Shown: piece by piece, positions 35,595-38,098 of the stretch
How the letters are laid out: each line of letters starts with the position of its first letter
Position numbering within the stretch: position 1 is the first letter of the stretch
DNA from: CAZAQS01 sp964486825
Lineage (GTDB): Bacteria; Chloroflexota; Anaerolineae; Anaerolineales; UBA4823
Direction of reading: 5' to 3'
Assembly (NCBI GenBank): GCA_964486825.1
Contig: CAZAQS010000015.1
Location: forward strand, 1-38,098
Length of the DNA: 38,098 nt
Made by a program: the position numbers and the translations under genes
The notes under the pieces: generated by a model
Told to the model about the DNA's origin: nothing
The model's input: the letters and a program-made list of their open reading frames with translations, nothing else
The model's database searches: none

Positions 35595-35603
35595 ATTATA
35601 ACA
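35595..35603 (-). promoter_or_regulatory. extended -10 promoter of the kinase-like/hpt operon
   Basis: Minus strand TGTTATAAT, an extended -10 (TGn plus TATAAT) with no clear -35. It would start transcription near 35588. Confidence 0.5.
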
Positions 35604-35607
35604 CTAC

Positions 35608-36720
35608 TCAACTGCGAATGACCCTGGGCGCTTGCTGTTCTCGGTTCCATCTCCAGGGCCAGGCCGCAGGGATGATCGAGCACACACCCAGCACAAATCC
35701 GAGGATAACCAGGATTGTTCCGAGTATCCCAAGAGGTGGAATAAGTGGGGTGGCTGCAAACGAGATGATCCCAGCCAGGAAAAGTACCACAGCGATTGCC
35801 AACAGTATGCCTGCCCAAATCCAGCCTTTCCGCTGGGAGGCCAGACGCAGGCCACCGACCCTACCGGACTGGCCATTGATATAAACCGGGTGAGCCAGGC
35901 CCTGGTCGTCGATATAATAGGTAACATAAACCGGCAGCAATAGTTGGGTCCAGTTCAAGGACTCGTACTCAGCTTGCAAATTGAAATTACGCACATGTTG
36001 AGCGGCAGCAGCCTGGGTGCAAGATGCCCTGGCTGCATGATCGAAACTGGTCTGCGCAAGGGGCCAGGCGCTCTCCGGGGGCAGGTCTGGAACCTGGAAG
36101 CAAGCCTGTCCAACTCTATCCGGGTTATAAGGCAAGGGTTGGTTGGTCTTGAAGCCTCCGGTCACCTCCAGGAGACGGGCCTGGTCCTCCATGCCTGGGA
36201 CCTGTATATTCTCGAAGCGCCTGGCAACCTGGCCTGCACGCGGCGCCCAGCGAATGCGAGTTTCGATTACTTCTCTGGTCTGCCAGTTCCCGGAGCGGTA
36301 AGTCTCCTCGGAGCTCTTTACCTGGTAATCGTATCCCATTTCAGCGTTCCAGGTCCCTATGATGTCGCCATCAACCAACCACTCCGGCCAGAAAACCGGG
36401 ATCAAGCGGCTTAACAGGCGGTCTGCCTGGAGATCATCTGGCCTTATCCAGACAGAATTCGTAAAGCTCTTCAAATTTTTTGATATCTCTTCTACCGGCA
36501 CTCTGAATGGGACAAGAAGCTCAGGAGGCTCGGGCCTTAGCAAAGCCGGTTGTGATTCCAACCTGCCTCGTACACAACTCGGACAGGTCTTTCCGATCCT
36601 GGAAGCCTCTACCAAATGCACCTGCTGGCAGTGAGAACAGCCGGCCGGTTGGCGCTCGATCCCCCAAATCTCTTCCAGCGATTCGATTACCGTGGTTTCG
36701 GGAAGGGTAGGGGCAGGCAT
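35608..36720 (-). CDS. zinc-ribbon membrane protein, second of a paralogous pair
   Basis: 370 residues from the ATG at 36720. It has one zinc ribbon (CSHC...CPSC, about residues 28-54), a ~220-residue soluble domain, the conserved LLLPVYVTYY...VYINGQSGRVGG segment and two hydrophobic stretches near the C-terminus. The upstream protein shares the last three features. The open frame runs 102 codons further upstream, but that part lies over the upstream gene in another frame and reads as random sequence; GGAGG lies 7 bases before the chosen ATG. Start and stop of the two genes share one base (TAATG). Function unknown. Confidence 0.8.
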   Translation of the reverse strand: MPAPTLPETTVIESLEEIWGIERQPAGCSHCQQVHLVEASRIGKTCPSCVRGRLESQPALLRPEPPELLVPFRVPVEEISKNLKSFTNSVWIRPDDLQADRLLSRLIPVFWPEWLVDGDIIGTWNAEMGYDYQVKSSEETYRSGNWQTREVIETRIRWAPRAGQVARRFENIQVPGMEDQARLLEVTGGFKTNQPLPYNPDRVGQACFQVPDLPPESAWPLAQTSFDHAARASCTQAAAAQHVRNFNLQAEYESLNWTQLLLPVYVTYYIDDQGLAHPVYINGQSGRVGGLRLASQRKGWIWAGILLAIAVVLFLAGIISFAATPLIPPLGILGTILVILGFVLGVCSIIPAAWPWRWNREQQAPRVIRS

Positions 36721-38057
36721 TATTGAGCCTCCGAAGCAGTAGCCTTCTTGTAAATTGTGACGGATATGCCTCCTCCGATGACGACCAGGATGAAGGCCAG
36801 GAAGAGAGGCACGATTCCGATGCCCCCAGCAAGCAAGAATGGCAGACTGACCAACCCAAGCAGGAGCCCGGGGGAAAGCAAGGCAGCGACCACTAACCAT
36901 ATCTTCCACCAGGCAACCGGTTTTTGGCCAGCTACTACACCCGTTTGGCCATTGACCATGACCTGGTAGACCTTGCCTTCGAAGCGGTAGGCAGCCAGGT
37001 ACACGGGCAGAAGGATATAGCGCCAAACCTCATTGGAAAAATCGGCCTTCATACTGAAATTGCGTACGTGATGCGAGCGGATGTCGGTATAACAGCGTTG
37101 CTTGGCTTGCTCTCGCATGACGGCTTTTCCCATGTCCCAGGCGTTGGGAAGGTCGATGTCATATGCCTGGGCTTCCCATCCTGCCAGGAAATCCGGGTTA
37201 TAGGCCGTCAGCTCGTTCAAGTTGAAAGGTAGTAGTCTCTCCAGGATGATACGGCTCACTTTAGAGCTCCCAGAAACAAGCAAATCATCCGCGTCCAGCG
37301 TCACTCGCCCATTCTCCCAACGCCAATCGATGACAGTGCGTGTTTTCCAGGATTTACTGCCGCTATCGTAATAGCTTTCCTGGCGTTCGTAACCGACCTG
37401 TGCTTTCCAATGAGCTGTAATGTAAGCGTCAAATGTCCAAAATGGCAGGTAGATGCCGTGGAAGCGGTCGATGACAGCAGAGGCGGAAAGCTCCTTTGGA
37501 TGAAACCAACCTTGTCCGAGCCATTCCTCGGTCTTGGCGCGTACACTAGCTTTTTCTACCTTGCATGGGATCAGGTAGCGCGGTCTTAAAACATCCGATG
37601 GAGCTGGGTGTACATTGACCTTGTTCGATCCGCAGAATGTACAAGTTATGGTGAGCGATCCTTCTGGGAGGGTAAGGTTCGCTCCACAACTGTCGCAGTG
37701 CAGCTGCCGGCGGACGACACCCCAGCCTTGCGCGGAATCTGCCAGGGTCTCCAGGGTAAACTCAAATTCATCTGCTTTCCTGGCGGCCTGGTTTCTTTCC
37801 GTACCGGCTGAATAACCACAGTATTCGCAAGCCACTCCTCCAGCGGCTACATCATAACGGGTGGTGGCCCCACACTGGGGGCATTTATAGTTGATGATCT
37901 TGTCTTCGGAGGGTACCTCAGGACGGGGTGCATAGACCGTGATTCCCTCCAGATTTGAAGGGACAGGTTGGAAGTCGGGTGGTGGTTGCCAGCTGGCAAG
38001 CCTGGGGTGCTGTAAGGCCATTTTTCTCCACACTTTCTTATCGTTCAAATCGGACAT
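36720..38057 (-). CDS. zinc-ribbon membrane protein, first of a paralogous pair
   Basis: 445 residues from the ATG at 38057 (the frame reaches a TTG six codons earlier). Two zinc ribbons: CPQC...CEYC (about residues 59-81) and CDSC...CTFC (about 121-143). A soluble domain follows (FHGIYLPFWTFDAYI, HHVRNFSMKAD), then LLPVYLAAY...VMVNGQTGVVAG and two C-terminal hydrophobic helices. Proteins of this kind are often misnamed replication factor Y; no helicase motif is present. Similar architecture suggests it arose by duplication with the next gene. No clear ribosome binding site or promoter is visible in the 41 bases left in the window. Confidence 0.8.
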   Translation of the reverse strand: MSDLNDKKVWRKMALQHPRLASWQPPPDFQPVPSNLEGITVYAPRPEVPSEDKIINYKCPQCGATTRYDVAAGGVACEYCGYSAGTERNQAARKADEFEFTLETLADSAQGWGVVRRQLHCDSCGANLTLPEGSLTITCTFCGSNKVNVHPAPSDVLRPRYLIPCKVEKASVRAKTEEWLGQGWFHPKELSASAVIDRFHGIYLPFWTFDAYITAHWKAQVGYERQESYYDSGSKSWKTRTVIDWRWENGRVTLDADDLLVSGSSKVSRIILERLLPFNLNELTAYNPDFLAGWEAQAYDIDLPNAWDMGKAVMREQAKQRCYTDIRSHHVRNFSMKADFSNEVWRYILLPVYLAAYRFEGKVYQVMVNGQTGVVAGQKPVAWWKIWLVVAALLSPGLLLGLVSLPFLLAGGIGIVPLFLAFILVVIGGGISVTIYKKATASEAQ

Positions 38058-38098
38058 ATTGTATCTTGATAACAATTCAGTTATCCACTATCATATCG

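Noticed and set aside
36721..37026. N-terminal 102-codon extension of the second zinc-ribbon protein
   Set aside because: It lies wholly inside the upstream gene in another frame and lacks conserved features; the ATG at 36720 has a good ribosome binding site.

Overview
The window is a bacterial chromosomal segment, probably Chloroflexota (Anaerolineae-like) and probably from a metagenome-assembled genome. This placement is an inference. It rests on Thr/Pro-rich low-complexity linkers in surface proteins, a PATAN (DUF4388)/V4R/multi-GAF signalling repertoire, single-gene promoters of TTGACA/TATAAT type, and a 10-base N run that marks a scaffold join. Almost everything is on the minus strand. 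The only confident plus-strand genes are a LysM lipoprotein and an unidentified structured RNA.

Region 1 (1-12,774) looks like one long minus-strand signalling operon. Read from its promoter near 12,750 it contains: a PATAN protein, an MglA/Arf-like GTPase, an alpha/beta hydrolase, a V4R-domain protein, a left-handed beta-helix protein, a response regulator with a degenerate GGDEF domain, a 2,320-residue histidine kinase with about ten GAF domains, a single-domain response regulator, and the first codons of a second alpha/beta hydrolase cut by the window edge.

Region 2 (12,831-20,821) holds separate units: tRNA-Asn with promoter and terminator, an FmdB-type zinc ribbon gene with promoter and terminator, a membrane TPR protein with a Thr/Pro tail, the divergent LysM lipoprotein, a site-2 protease (M50), a selenocysteine tRNA, and a large membrane-anchored coiled-coil protein.

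Region 3 (20,822-32,073) is an eight-gene purine operon, purL-purQ-purC-purE-purF-purDM-purN-purH, with a consensus promoter before purL. It encodes every step from PRPP to IMP except PurB. PurL carries a fused PurS-like N-terminus. PurE is the class II (CO2-using) type, so PurK is not needed and none is present. PurD and PurM are fused and followed directly by overlapping purN, the same D-M-N order as the animal trifunctional GART enzyme. The purC-purE order matches animal PAICS.

Region 4 (32,109-38,098) contains a serpin lipoprotein, an orphan roughly 325-nt structured RNA on the plus strand, a tightly coupled operon (cytidylate-kinase-like, PD-(D/E)xK-like, hypoxanthine phosphoribosyltransferase), and a tandem pair of zinc-ribbon membrane proteins.

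Only two stretches longer than 300 bases lack a protein gene. 12,679-13,114 holds tRNA-Asn, two terminators and two promoters. 33,471-33,970 holds the structured RNA and its promoter. The RNA is the best candidate in the window for something undescribed; the selenocysteine tRNA and the purine gene arrangement come next.
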